A DNA stretch of 64,000 nucleotides from Astropecten irregularis (GCA_963971285.1 OZ020255.1:15830931-15894930); one strand, 5' to 3'. Positions 44,837-52,617 are shown, numbered from the stretch's first letter. The notes: generated from the sequence alone by a model not told the origin. Numbers and translations: made by a program.

Positions 44837-45091
44837 ATGGCAAATACAAATATTGATATAAACGGAATAGCAAACACAGTTTATCATGGTGCAGTGTTAA
44901 GCCTTTTAACCATGGGATATTCGATGGTAAGTAAAAAATTACTAAAAATTAAATCGCCTGATTTAGATAGGCTTAGCGTAGAAGATGCGGCTAAACTAAC
45001 CGCATTAGTCGGAGGTTCTTTAGCAACGCAACAGTGGTTGGTCACACAGGGAATCTTACCGGGTAGTATTATAAATAAACCTACAGTTTAA
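44837..45091 (+). CDS. Small hydrophobic Polinton protein, function unknown
   Basis: 84 aa. A hydrophobic helix (about 12-32, IANTVYHGAVLSLLTMGYSM), then a KSPDLDRLSVEDAAKL polar part and a second weak hydrophobic stretch (TALVGGSLATQQWLV). Promoter CTTATATAGTAAGA ends at the base before the ATG. Part of a run of four small same-strand genes ahead of the 450-residue protein. Confidence 0.7.
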   Translation: MANTNIDINGIANTVYHGAVLSLLTMGYSMVSKKLLKIKSPDLDRLSVEDAAKLTALVGGSLATQQWLVTQGILPGSIINKPTV

Positions 45092-45117
45092 AATGTGTAT
45101 ATAATAAATAATTAAAG

Positions 45118-46470
45118 ATGGATGATGTTGATTATCAAGAGACTGATCCCCTGTTAAATGAAACAGAAGATAGAGACGATCAACAATTTAACAACCCCGT
45201 TTATGATAATACCGAACTCGATTCTGAAGAAAATCAAGCTCGATTAAATAATTTACGAGGTGGTGATGCACAAGAACAACAAGAGGAATTAAGAGCTCTT
45301 CGTAATGGTGAAAATGTTTTTCTCTCGTTTCAACTTCAAAAGCAGTACATTGATAATTTTTATGCTAGCATAAGAAGTGAAGGTTATAAAACTTTTGATT
45401 CAATTCAACGCGAAAACTTTAGATTTGAAAAGGATGGAATATATTACGAAAAAGATGGAATTAAAATAAAATTAACGTTGGAAAATGATCATAAAAAAAT
45501 TGCTTCTGTGAATACAATATATTCTAGAACAAAAGATAAAGGAATTAAATATAGATCTAGTTTTATGCGAAACGATTTAGGAATTGTTGATTTTAAAACA
45601 TCAAAACGCAGCAAAGAAGCAAGCGCAGCGCTTCAACAAGCAAGTACATCTTTAACTCATATTCAAAGTGAAAACATATCCTTACAAGATTTATCACAAG
45701 CAGCTGATCAAACGATTAATGTTATAGGAGAACTTGAACAAGAAACCAACATTGATGAACAAAGTGAATTTAATATCAGAGAGCTACGCGGTTTAGACAA
45801 AACATTACAATCGCTTAAAGCAAATTTATTATTGGAACAATCAAAGCTAACTGAGTTAAATGAGACAAAAGAAAGAGTTAAAAAAAAATTAAACGAAGCA
45901 AAAAAAGCAGAAGATGAAGAACAAATAGGATCACTCACAGAAGAGTTAGAAAATATAAACATTGAAATACGAGAAAGGTCTAATAATATCATTAGAGAAT
46001 CAGATAAAATAAAATCTCAAATCAATCGCGTCAAAGAAACAATCAATATAATGTTAGACAGTGATGTAACGCTTAGAGAAAAAATTAAGTTTTTATTTAA
46101 AGAGCAAGGTGTCACGATCGCGAGTATTTTAGCAGCAATTTCTATGGCCATCAGCACACTGGTAAGCTCGGTGGTAGCAGCCGTTAGAGGTGTAGGTATC
46201 CCAACCCCAGAACCACCCGCGCCTAAACCTGAGCCACCATCAGGAGGTGGCATCAAAGAGTGGGTACACAAGCACTTGGAAAACTTAGCAAACGCTTTGA
46301 AAAAATTAGGGTTAGCCGCATTAGGTGCGCTGCCGGGGGTCATTGGTAGCGTCATAAGTTGGTTACTAAATGTTTTAAGTAAATCAGTTGGCTGGCTAGC
46401 AGAACACGTGTGGGCTTTATTTATAGGTGCAGGTGCTTTAATTATTGCTTATATTAAAAATAATTGGTAG
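45118..46470 (+). CDS. Coiled-coil protein with hydrophobic C-terminus (Polinton-conserved type)
   Basis: 450 aa. Acidic N-terminus (MDDVDYQETDPLLNETEDRD), a globular part to about 160, long coiled coils (about 165-310, rich in E/K/L/N), a glycine-poor hydrophobic stretch (332-357, VTIASILAAISMAISTLVSS), a proline hinge (PTPEPPAPKPEPP), and an amphipathic/hydrophobic C-terminus with ALGALPGVIGSVISWLL and WALFIGAGALIIAYIKNNW. Proteins with this LREKIKFLFKEQGVTI..GV..SWLL tail recur in animal Polintons. The build suggests membrane interaction, perhaps during entry or assembly, but I cannot assign a function. A perfect hairpin follows 33 bp after the stop. Confidence 0.78.
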   Translation: MDDVDYQETDPLLNETEDRDDQQFNNPVYDNTELDSEENQARLNNLRGGDAQEQQEELRALRNGENVFLSFQLQKQYIDNFYASIRSEGYKTFDSIQRENFRFEKDGIYYEKDGIKIKLTLENDHKKIASVNTIYSRTKDKGIKYRSSFMRNDLGIVDFKTSKRSKEASAALQQASTSLTHIQSENISLQDLSQAADQTINVIGELEQETNIDEQSEFNIRELRGLDKTLQSLKANLLLEQSKLTELNETKERVKKKLNEAKKAEDEEQIGSLTEELENINIEIRERSNNIIRESDKIKSQINRVKETINIMLDSDVTLREKIKFLFKEQGVTIASILAAISMAISTLVSSVVAAVRGVGIPTPEPPAPKPEPPSGGGIKEWVHKHLENLANALKKLGLAALGALPGVIGSVISWLLNVLSKSVGWLAEHVWALFIGAGALIIAYIKNNW

Positions 46471-46503
46471 TTTTGTTTTTTAACAAAATAATTAAAAAAA
46501 ATA

Positions 46504-46531
46504 ACCCCCAAGCTCTTTTGAGCTTGGGGGT
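46504..46531. terminator. Perfect 12-bp hairpin between convergent genes, flanked by A and T tracts
   Basis: ACCCCCAAGCTC, loop TTTT, GAGCTTGGGGGT, with a run of A before and of T after. It lies between the stops of the 450-aa and the 419-aa genes, so it can serve both transcripts. Hairpins at transcript 3' ends are known in giant DNA viruses; use here is inference. Confidence 0.65.
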
Positions 46532-46560
46532 ATTTTTTTTGTTTAAATATTTATATTTTT

Positions 46561-47820
46561 CTAAGTCAAAATTTTGTAGACTAAAACTCCTATCACAATG
46601 ATTGCAACTGTTCCTATCGTTAAAGATAATTTTTCATCTTGATGAATGTCTAAAGATGCTTTAGGATTTGACTCTGAGGTTTTAGGTATAGGTGATAAAT
46701 GTGGTGTAGGTTCTTCTGTTGGTTCTTGAGTGGGTTTGGGTTCAAGGGTTGGCTGAGGATCAAAGTCATCAACTTGTATCGGAGCGTTTAAGGTTGGTTG
46801 AAATCCCGGTTTAGCGGTTAAAGGTGCAATTTGCAAGTTATTATTGTAACCATCGTGTATGCCTACCCTTAAATCCATATCTGACGGAATGAGGTATAAC
46901 CCGGGTCTTACGACAAAGTTGAGTGGAGTTTTAGCATACTGCAGTGAATCTTGAAATTGATTGATACTTTGCTCTAAATCTGGTTCGCTATTAATAAGAC
47001 TTTCTACGATGGTAACAAACTGATGCTGCGCATCTAAACCGGTTCCCGGGGTTAATGCACTGGTTTTTGTTTGTGCTTGTGCACCTAAAAGCGCGTACAC
47101 GTAAGCCCTAATCGATTCGTTAATTTTTGTAATTCCAACATCGGTAAAAGAACTCGTCTTTGAAATAAAGTCTGTCCAAGCACCTAAAACATTATTGGAT
47201 TGTTCAAGGTAAGTGACCGTATAGGTACTCGCGTGACCCGATCCTTTTGGTGGATCCATTAAACCAAATCCCATAAAAGTTGAGCCTGCATACGTACCGT
47301 AGTTTACACCCAAGTCGTGGGGGTCATAGTTTTTCCCCGGCACTGGAACCGACCCCGAATTGTAGTAAAAAGCAGTACCCAAGCCATTTGAGGTCGTATC
47401 TCTCGTTTGTTTAAAAGACTTGCTTCGATCGATGCCAAATACGCGGCACGTGTCCGTAAAAGCTCTCGTATCATAACGGTTATTTAACGCGTTAAATACA
47501 TCATCACCAGGTATAGGTGCTACCAAATTATAAAATATTTTTCGTATAGTATAATACACGTGAAAATGAAACAGCGATGAAATATATTGGTTTTTATTGT
47601 GGAGGAGGTCAAGACCTACTCCACACGCGGTCGTGGCACAATAAATCGCAAAGTTGAATTGGTTTTGATAAAAGGACAAAGGGTTAGTTTGCCATCGTTC
47701 GATTGCTTCGTCCGTTTTAACACGTGGTAATTTATACGCGGTTGACATATCTTTAAATTGTACAAAAAAAGTATTATTTTTATTGACGATAATAGCTAAA
47801 GCGCCTAAAGAGTTTCCCAT
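46561..47820 (-). CDS. Membrane-anchored Polinton protein, probable virion component, function unknown
   Basis: 419 aa. Conserved-looking N-terminal half with AIERWQTNPLSFYQNQFNFA and ATTACGVGLDLLH, a HFHVYYTIRKI segment, then a Pro/Thr/Glu-rich stalk (about 340-390) and a C-terminal transmembrane helix (LSLTIGTVAIIVIGVLVYK). The SFYQNQFNFA..ATT.CGV block is one I associate with unnamed proteins of animal Polintons, near the capsid genes. A stalk plus C-terminal anchor suggests a surface-exposed virion or membrane protein. Promoter GACTTATATTATAA abuts the ATG. Divergent from the minor capsid gene with a 39-bp shared promoter gap. Confidence 0.75.
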   Translation of the reverse strand: MGNSLGALAIIVNKNNTFFVQFKDMSTAYKLPRVKTDEAIERWQTNPLSFYQNQFNFAIYCATTACGVGLDLLHNKNQYISSLFHFHVYYTIRKIFYNLVAPIPGDDVFNALNNRYDTRAFTDTCRVFGIDRSKSFKQTRDTTSNGLGTAFYYNSGSVPVPGKNYDPHDLGVNYGTYAGSTFMGFGLMDPPKGSGHASTYTVTYLEQSNNVLGAWTDFISKTSSFTDVGITKINESIRAYVYALLGAQAQTKTSALTPGTGLDAQHQFVTIVESLINSEPDLEQSINQFQDSLQYAKTPLNFVVRPGLYLIPSDMDLRVGIHDGYNNNLQIAPLTAKPGFQPTLNAPIQVDDFDPQPTLEPKPTQEPTEEPTPHLSPIPKTSESNPKASLDIHQDEKLSLTIGTVAIIVIGVLVYKILT

Positions 47821-47859
47821 TTATAATATAAGTCTTTTTATAATAAAAGTAGAGTAAGA

Positions 47860-49050
47860 ATGAGCGGAATACAACACACATTTTATTTGACAAAAAACGA
47901 ACAAACGTTTAAATTGCAAGAGGTGGTTGATAATTTAGATGGCTCAAAACAAATTCGCGTTAAAAATCTCGTGTTTACGGTAGGCTATTTTAACATAACT
48001 AAATCTAGTGAGATTACTTGGGAAAAGGATATAGATGGGCAACCCGCTTATACTAACGGTAGGCCTAGAGACAATAGACAAACTGATAAAAGCTCACAAC
48101 TACAGACAAAGCCATTAGAACTGACCCCTGAGATAATGAATCAATTTCGTTTATCGATGACAACTGAAGAAATTCAACAAAGCAGAAAAGAAGTCATAGC
48201 ACGCATTATTACACAGATGTTTGATGGATATGATACTGAAATTCTTAACGAAGTGGAAATAAAAATACAAGAAGAAATACAGGTCCTCAGACAACGAAAA
48301 CAAACCCTAGAATTAGCCAGGGATAGACTTGATGATGAATTACAAAATGAAGTTAACTATGTAATACATTTATTAAATAAAAGAATAGACTATATCATAG
48401 AAGGCCAAGTATTAGCCACAAATTTACTTCGATATGGATACAACAATGACAATCAAGAAAAAACAGAAAATATGCGTTTACCACAAATTAAAAACAGCCT
48501 CGTTGTTTTAGGACATAAAGAGCCAATCGTAAATGCACTACATCCGGTGAGTGAGGTTACGGCTTTGCCTGAGGGCAAATCAGGAAGCATCATTATTTTA
48601 CCTGGATTTTATGGTATCGATTGGTTCGAGTCATTGATAAACGCGATACCGGGTGTGAGCTTTAAAGTCTATAGAGAAAGTAAAACGGTGACCTTAAGGG
48701 TCACTGATATAAACCTTAATCTACGTTTAAATCGAGAAGTTTCTAATTTACTCAATTTACCCAAAGGAAGGTTAATCCCAAATGTCATTTATAAGGGTGA
48801 TTACGATATTAACCCATTTAACATTACGTTTATTCATTGCGAGCAGTTAAACACGAGTGATAATTTTTACAACGGGTTTCCTTCAAATATGTTATCATTT
48901 TATCACACAAGCCAAACAAACCAAACTCACGTTGGGAAAACATTAAAAAACGGTAAAATTAATAAACTTGCCTTTTCAATTAAAAACGAGGAAGGAAAAA
49001 TCATCAATAACAAAGGCGCGGGGATTTTAATCGAATGTGAAATAATTTAA
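47860..49050 (+). CDS. Minor capsid (penton) protein candidate with coiled-coil insert
   Basis: 396 aa. N-terminal strand-rich part, a charged central coiled coil (about 95-190), then a C-terminal half from about 205 with the pattern expected of a single jelly roll: SLVVLGHKEPIVNALHP, LRVTDINLNLRLNREVSNLL, INPFNITFIHCEQLN, and the closing INKLAFSIKNEEGKIINNKG..IECEI, which is close to the ends of Polinton penton proteins. It would occupy capsid vertices. Position beside the 419-aa protein and the 223-aa protein also fits. No enzymatic motif. Confidence 0.78.
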   Translation: MSGIQHTFYLTKNEQTFKLQEVVDNLDGSKQIRVKNLVFTVGYFNITKSSEITWEKDIDGQPAYTNGRPRDNRQTDKSSQLQTKPLELTPEIMNQFRLSMTTEEIQQSRKEVIARIITQMFDGYDTEILNEVEIKIQEEIQVLRQRKQTLELARDRLDDELQNEVNYVIHLLNKRIDYIIEGQVLATNLLRYGYNNDNQEKTENMRLPQIKNSLVVLGHKEPIVNALHPVSEVTALPEGKSGSIIILPGFYGIDWFESLINAIPGVSFKVYRESKTVTLRVTDINLNLRLNREVSNLLNLPKGRLIPNVIYKGDYDINPFNITFIHCEQLNTSDNFYNGFPSNMLSFYHTSQTNQTHVGKTLKNGKINKLAFSIKNEEGKIINNKGAGILIECEII

Positions 49051-49055
49051 AAACG

Positions 49056-49071
49056 CTTATATATTAAAAAT
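49056..49071 (+). promoter_or_regulatory. Polinton promoter motif (best example)
   Basis: CTTATATATTAAAAAT immediately before an ATG. Comparable copies lie at 35430-35443, 41499-41513, 43746-43758, 44243-44258, 44683-44696, 44823-44836, 45095-45110 and 47836-47848 on the plus strand, and at 41043-41060, 41473-41488, 47821-47834, 50254-50265 and 52031-52048 on the minus strand. Confidence 0.7.
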
Positions 49072-49743
49072 ATGGCAACCGTAAATGTAAATGAAATAAA
49101 ACCTTTATATCCTGATCTAAACTTAAACAGCGGTGATGATATTAAAGACGAAACTAAAATTTATCGACTTCAAAAAATTGAAGATATTAAATCTCTAATC
49201 TGTAAAGAAAGAAACTCGCGCGAGGTTTCTTTTAAAAAGTTAAAAAGGTGGATCTCTGCGATTCAATATGTAGAGCACGGGGTTGAAGTACTGGGGGTCA
49301 CTGCAGCCGCGATAGGGATCCCCGCATTAATGGGTGTTATTAGTGCCCCAATTGGCTTAGTCTTAGAGGGGACTAGCATAGGTGCCTTTGGATTTTACGC
49401 GGTACTTAAATACGCAAGCAAAAAATTAACGGTAAAGAGTAAAAAACACGATCAGATTAAAATTTTAGCAGATGCAAAGTTAAACACGATAGATGAATAC
49501 GTGTCAAAAGCCATCGAAGATGGTGATATTTCTCACGAAGAATTTATATTAATTACGTCAGAACTTAAAAAATTTAACGACTTGAAAGAAAAAATAAGAT
49601 TAAAAACTTCTACAAAGTTAGAAGAAGCTAAACATTTAAATAAAGTTGAATTTGAACGACAAGTTGAAGAAAAGGCTAAAGCGATGGCGAGTGATTTACT
49701 CGCCAAAGAAAAAAAAGAGCTTATGAAAAAACTTGGAAATTAA
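49072..49743 (+). CDS. Polinton protein with paired hydrophobic helices, function unknown
   Basis: 223 aa. A basic/acidic N-terminal third, then hydrophobic VEVLGVTAAAIGIPALMGVI and SAPIGLVLEG..GAFGFYAVLKY (about 71-115), then a charged helical C-terminus with KKHDQIKILADAKLNTIDEYVSKAIEDGDISHEEF. The last motif recurs in unnamed proteins of animal Polintons. It follows the penton candidate by 21 bp with its own CTTATATATTAAAAAT promoter. Role unknown; a membrane or scaffold role is possible. Confidence 0.75.
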   Translation: MATVNVNEIKPLYPDLNLNSGDDIKDETKIYRLQKIEDIKSLICKERNSREVSFKKLKRWISAIQYVEHGVEVLGVTAAAIGIPALMGVISAPIGLVLEGTSIGAFGFYAVLKYASKKLTVKSKKHDQIKILADAKLNTIDEYVSKAIEDGDISHEEFILITSELKKFNDLKEKIRLKTSTKLEEAKHLNKVEFERQVEEKAKAMASDLLAKEKKELMKKLGN

Positions 49744-49821
49744 GTTTAAGTTTGACAAAGTCGTTTAAAAACGAGGAGAGTAAACCTCCGAGTTATAAAG
49801 AAAGTCAAGCGAGAGTTAGCC

Positions 49822-50253
49822 CTACGGCTCCTCCTCTTTAAAAGTTTCGTTGTATCTTTTTAACGCTTGATTAAAATATTTTAATTCTACTTGAAATAAC
49901 TTTTGTACTGTTTCTTGGGTTACGTTAGAAACATTTTTTAGATAACATACAGCCATTAACGACCTGAGTGGATGACCCCTAGATATTTTTCCCTTTAATA
50001 TTTGTTTTAATTTAAACTCGACGAGTTTAAGGTCACACATTTGGTATTGAATTTTAAATTTATCAAAGACTTTTTTTACTATAGAAGCCTTTGTTTTTTT
50101 ATAGAAAAATCTCTGATTATACTTTCCATTAATATTTTCCGTAGAATAATCCATGAGACTATAACCTATAATTAATCCACACTTGTTGCAATAATACTCG
50201 TCTTTGTCTTCATCAATCATGATGTTGTGAGTGCACATACCTATCTCATCCAT
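49822..50253 (-). CDS. TFIIB-like zinc-ribbon protein (candidate element-encoded transcription factor)
   Basis: 143 aa. The zinc ribbon is C7-x-H9..C22-x2-C25 (MCTHN..YYCNKCGLIIG). After a short linker with YNQRFFYKKTK, the C-terminal half has a single helical repeat with RGHPLRSLMAVCYLKNVSNV, TQETVQKLF and NQALKRY, matching the pattern of a TFIIB/cyclin-fold repeat (R-x-P-x-S..A..Y..., T...., ...RY). Cellular TFIIB has two such repeats, so this is a reduced version. Large DNA viruses encode TFIIB-like or VLTF-type factors; I infer it may recognise the shared promoter motif of this element. Convergent with the 223-aa gene; ATG directly follows TTAAATATAA. Confidence 0.6.
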   Translation of the reverse strand: MDEIGMCTHNIMIDEDKDEYYCNKCGLIIGYSLMDYSTENINGKYNQRFFYKKTKASIVKKVFDKFKIQYQMCDLKLVEFKLKQILKGKISRGHPLRSLMAVCYLKNVSNVTQETVQKLFQVELKYFNQALKRYNETFKEEEP

Positions 50254-50460
50254 TTATATTTAAAAAAAAATTAATTAATTATTATTTTTTTTTTTTACTG
50301 AATCATTTTTTTTTCACCCAATACTTTACTCAGAATGCGTGGGCGTTTTTATAAAGAGTGTAAAGGGGCCGGGGTCTATGCCTTAAACTCATCAAAGAGG
50401 GCCAACAACACTATTGACCCCCTTTTTTGGGGTACCGGGTTCAAAGTTTAAAGGTTTTTT

Positions 50461-50659
50461 TTTTTCATGTTTTTTTATGTCAGGATATTGTTTTTTATGT
50501 TTCTTATTAAATATCACCCCAAATATTCAACGAGAAACATTTTTTCTTTTTCTATTTTTTTTCATGTTTTTTTATGTCAGGATATTGTTTTTTATGTTTC
50601 TTATTAAATACCCACATCAAATATTCAACGAGAAACATTTTTTCTTTTTCTATTTTTTA
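50461..50659 (+). repeat. ~97-bp tandem duplication, two units
   Basis: Units beginning TTTTTCATGTTTTTTTATGT and containing ATTCAACGAGAAACA are repeated head to tail with minor differences (ATCACCCC against ACCCACATC). Confidence 0.85.
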
Positions 50660-50695
50660 TTCATATTTTTTGTTATGTTAATTTCAATTTTACAG

Positions 50696-50768
50696 ACCGT
50701 GTGTCGAACCCGGTACCCTGTGGTTGCAAACCGCCGAGCTTATCCACTGAGCTATCCCCCAGCCCCGA
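50696..50768 (-). repeat. tRNA-like sequence (SINE head or degenerate tRNA)
   Basis: On the minus strand it reads GGGGGATAGCTCAGTGGATA.. with a good Pol III A box (TAGCTCAGTGG) and B-box-like GGTTCGACAC. GGTT-TGC-AACC could be a shortened anticodon arm. The acceptor arm does not pair, so I do not call a functional tRNA. Confidence 0.55.
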
Positions 50769-51160
50769 CTGAAAATGGTTTTTTAATTTGATATATATTA
50801 TATTCGAAATGGTGCAATAACAACGATGACGACACAAAGGACGAGTCTATTTTTTGAGGGGTGTTTGACTGTGATTGTGACGGTTTACACAGGTTCAGTC
50901 ATGTGTTATATTTCAATAACAAACCCGAGTGCTTTTAGGAATTTAAACCTTTGTGTCAGCGGATGACTAAGCGTTTTACACTACGTTCAGTCATGAATGA
51001 AATTTGAATAACAAAAACCCTGTTTACGCTGGGGACAACCACGCGTGACATTGAATGGCTGTTTTTTTCAAGCGAGTGTTGTGTATACACTTAAGGTAAA
51101 TAACCTTTAGTGCATTGTCAAGTGCATATGAGTAGTGCACATGCATACGACGTAAAAAAA

Positions 51161-51188
51161 AAGCCACATCCTAATTTGGATGTGGCTT
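51161..51188. terminator. Perfect 11-bp hairpin after the right-end gene
   Basis: AAGCCACATCC, loop TAATTT, GGATGTGGCTT, about 70 bases beyond the stop of the minus-strand gene. In that gene's direction a T run follows the hairpin, as at the 46.5-kb hairpin. Confidence 0.6.
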
Positions 51189-51258
51189 AATTTAGTGTGT
51201 AAATAAAAATGATAATTTTTTTGTTATTTTTTTTGGCTTTCTTTTTTATATTCTAGAT

Positions 51259-52029
51259 TTAGTCATCAATATCTTCAATATCAAACATGACATTAGTGGG
51301 GATTTGTATAGTTTCATATTGCCTAATAAAAGCTTGTTCTAATTTAAATCTGATACTTGCACCAAATCCACTATTTCCATGAGAACCAAAAAATATATCA
51401 TTACAGATGAGAACAGGTGTAACTTTACATGATTTATTCATATATTCATCGATGTTATCAATCTTTTTCTTTTTAGAATCAAACAATTTTGTATATTGTT
51501 TTAATTGATTTCCTTTTCCATATGATTTAAGTTTAATATACATTTTTTTGTTTTTATCATCATAAATTGGTTTAACACTTTGTTTTCCCATGTTTATATA
51601 CATAGTTCTGGTTATTTTTGGTATATTTTTATCTTTATCAGATTCAATATATTTAGTTACTGTACATCTCATTTTATCAAAGTATTTAACAATTTCATCA
51701 CAATCATTTTGTAAATTATATACAATTTGATAGCCAGTTGTGTTGTCTGGATTTTTTTCTTCACCAAAAGTATTAATTGTATTTATTCCAAAACAAAAAT
51801 TTGTTGGTAACATAAAAATTAAATTACATTCTTTATCATCATGTTTATAAGTAATTTTTGATTTAGCACATTCTACTACTTCTTGTGAAGTTTTAATCGC
51901 TGGATTTATTATTAAATTTTTCTCATTAAACAACCCATAATGATTATATTCACTTTTATCTGCGTTTTTATATAGATCATGTTTTTCAGTTACAAAGTAT
52001 GTATGTTTTATTGTTTTGTTTTGTTCCAT
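51259..52029 (-). CDS. Right-end Polinton protein, possible ssDNA-binding protein
   Basis: 256 aa, lysine- and asparagine-rich. It is read inward from the right TIR promoter, the mirror image of the polymerase gene. The C-terminal CKVTPVLICNDIFFGSHGNSGFGASIRFKLEQAFIRQ has the cadence of the closing strands seen in OB-fold-type ssDNA-binding proteins of large DNA viruses (an [IV]W/F-x(n)-G-x-x-[WF]-K-x-x-Q pattern). Protein-primed systems such as adenovirus and phi29 need an SSB, so the pairing with the polymerase would make sense. This is a weak, pattern-based guess; otherwise unknown. Confidence 0.45.
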   Translation of the reverse strand: MEQNKTIKHTYFVTEKHDLYKNADKSEYNHYGLFNEKNLIINPAIKTSQEVVECAKSKITYKHDDKECNLIFMLPTNFCFGINTINTFGEEKNPDNTTGYQIVYNLQNDCDEIVKYFDKMRCTVTKYIESDKDKNIPKITRTMYINMGKQSVKPIYDDKNKKMYIKLKSYGKGNQLKQYTKLFDSKKKKIDNIDEYMNKSCKVTPVLICNDIFFGSHGNSGFGASIRFKLEQAFIRQYETIQIPTNVMFDIEDIDD

Positions 52030-52039
52030 CTTATTTATA

Positions 52040-52157
52040 ATAATATAAAATAATATTATTTAATTTTCTCATTTTTTTCCGATTTTTTTTATTATGCCCA
52101 GCCCAGACTTGAACATCAAAAGCTCAATTGGGCAAGCATTGGGATTCTCTCCCTACT
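52040..52157 (-). repeat. Right terminal inverted repeat of the Polinton
   Basis: Reverse complement of the left repeat, ending ATTCTCTCCCTACT. One clear substitution (TTTGATG against TTCGATG) and a few in the A-rich part. The inner edge supplies the promoter of the minus-strand gene ending at 51259. Confidence 0.93.
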
Positions 52158-52235
52158 AGTGATGAATCTTTCTTCTAAGCCAAGATGCTAGAGTTTGATG
52201 TTTGAAAAACCTGAGACACTGCCTTGATTGACCTG

Positions 52236-52617
52236 GGGCCTTTTCCAAACCTCGGCTCCGGCTCAGGCTCCGGTTTCGTCTCTGTCATCCATGTGCTGAA
52301 AACAGTAGTGTAGACACGTCCTCAGACCTGGGGGGGTTGATCGTGTAACTGGGTTGTTCTTCCATATACGTTTGTGCACAAAAACATTTTTATATATATA
52401 AAAAGTGAAAACCTGGGGGGGTTGCAACCCCCCTAGCCCCCCCGGGATCTACGCCCATGGCTGAAAATATAGGTTGTGGTTTTTCAGTGAAGCTGAAGCT
52501 CTGTTTTCCTTTTCAAAGCAGAGAATCTACTTCCGAACCATGCACAGCCAAAAGCCTCTATTTTGATGCACAAAATGGAGCCGGAGCCTGAGCCGGAGCC
52601 GAGGTTTGGAAAAGGCT
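52236..52617. repeat. R1 foldback copy interrupted by a hAT-like MITE
   Basis: Ends GGGCCTTTTCCAAACCTCGG and its inverse; split at 52303-52459. Confidence 0.85.
52303..52459. mobile_element. 157-bp hAT-like non-autonomous insertion with 8-bp TSD
   Basis: GCTGAAAA flanks it at 52295-52302 and 52460-52467. Ends CAGTAGTGTAGA.. and ..ATCTACGCCCATG are imperfect inverted repeats of hAT type; G- and C-runs form an internal stem. Confidence 0.8.

Larger units (their letters stand above)
50254..51258. other. Largest non-coding stretch of the Polinton
   Basis: No convincing gene. It holds a ~97-bp tandem duplication (50461-50659), a tRNA-like sequence on the minus strand (50696-50768), a degenerate direct repeat (TTCAGTCATG.. 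near 50892 and 50985, each followed by TGAATAACAA-like sequence) and a hairpin at 51161. Parts are clearly less AT-rich than the genes, which suggests a retroposon landed here. The long Phe/Ile open frame at 50414-50791 is an artefact of T-rich sequence. Confidence 0.6.
35319..52157. mobile_element. Polinton/Maverick element (endogenous virus-like self-synthesising transposon), apparently intact
   Basis: 16,839 bp, bounded by inverted repeats and a 5-bp direct repeat AGTGA at 35314-35318 and 52158-52162. It begins with AG and ends with CT. The interior is AT-rich, intronless and almost fully coding, unlike the flanks. It contains the hallmark set: protein-primed DNA polymerase B, retroviral-type integrase, A32-like ATPase, and major and minor jelly-roll capsid candidates, plus several proteins of the kind found repeatedly in animal Polintons. 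All these frames are open with no internal stop. The family is known to move by integrase after protein-primed replication and is thought to form virions. Current activity here is inference from intactness. Confidence 0.95.

Noticed and set aside
50414..50791. 125-codon Phe-rich frame in the Polinton
   Set aside because: Created by T-runs and a 97-bp duplication; it crosses the tRNA-like sequence and has no promoter motif.
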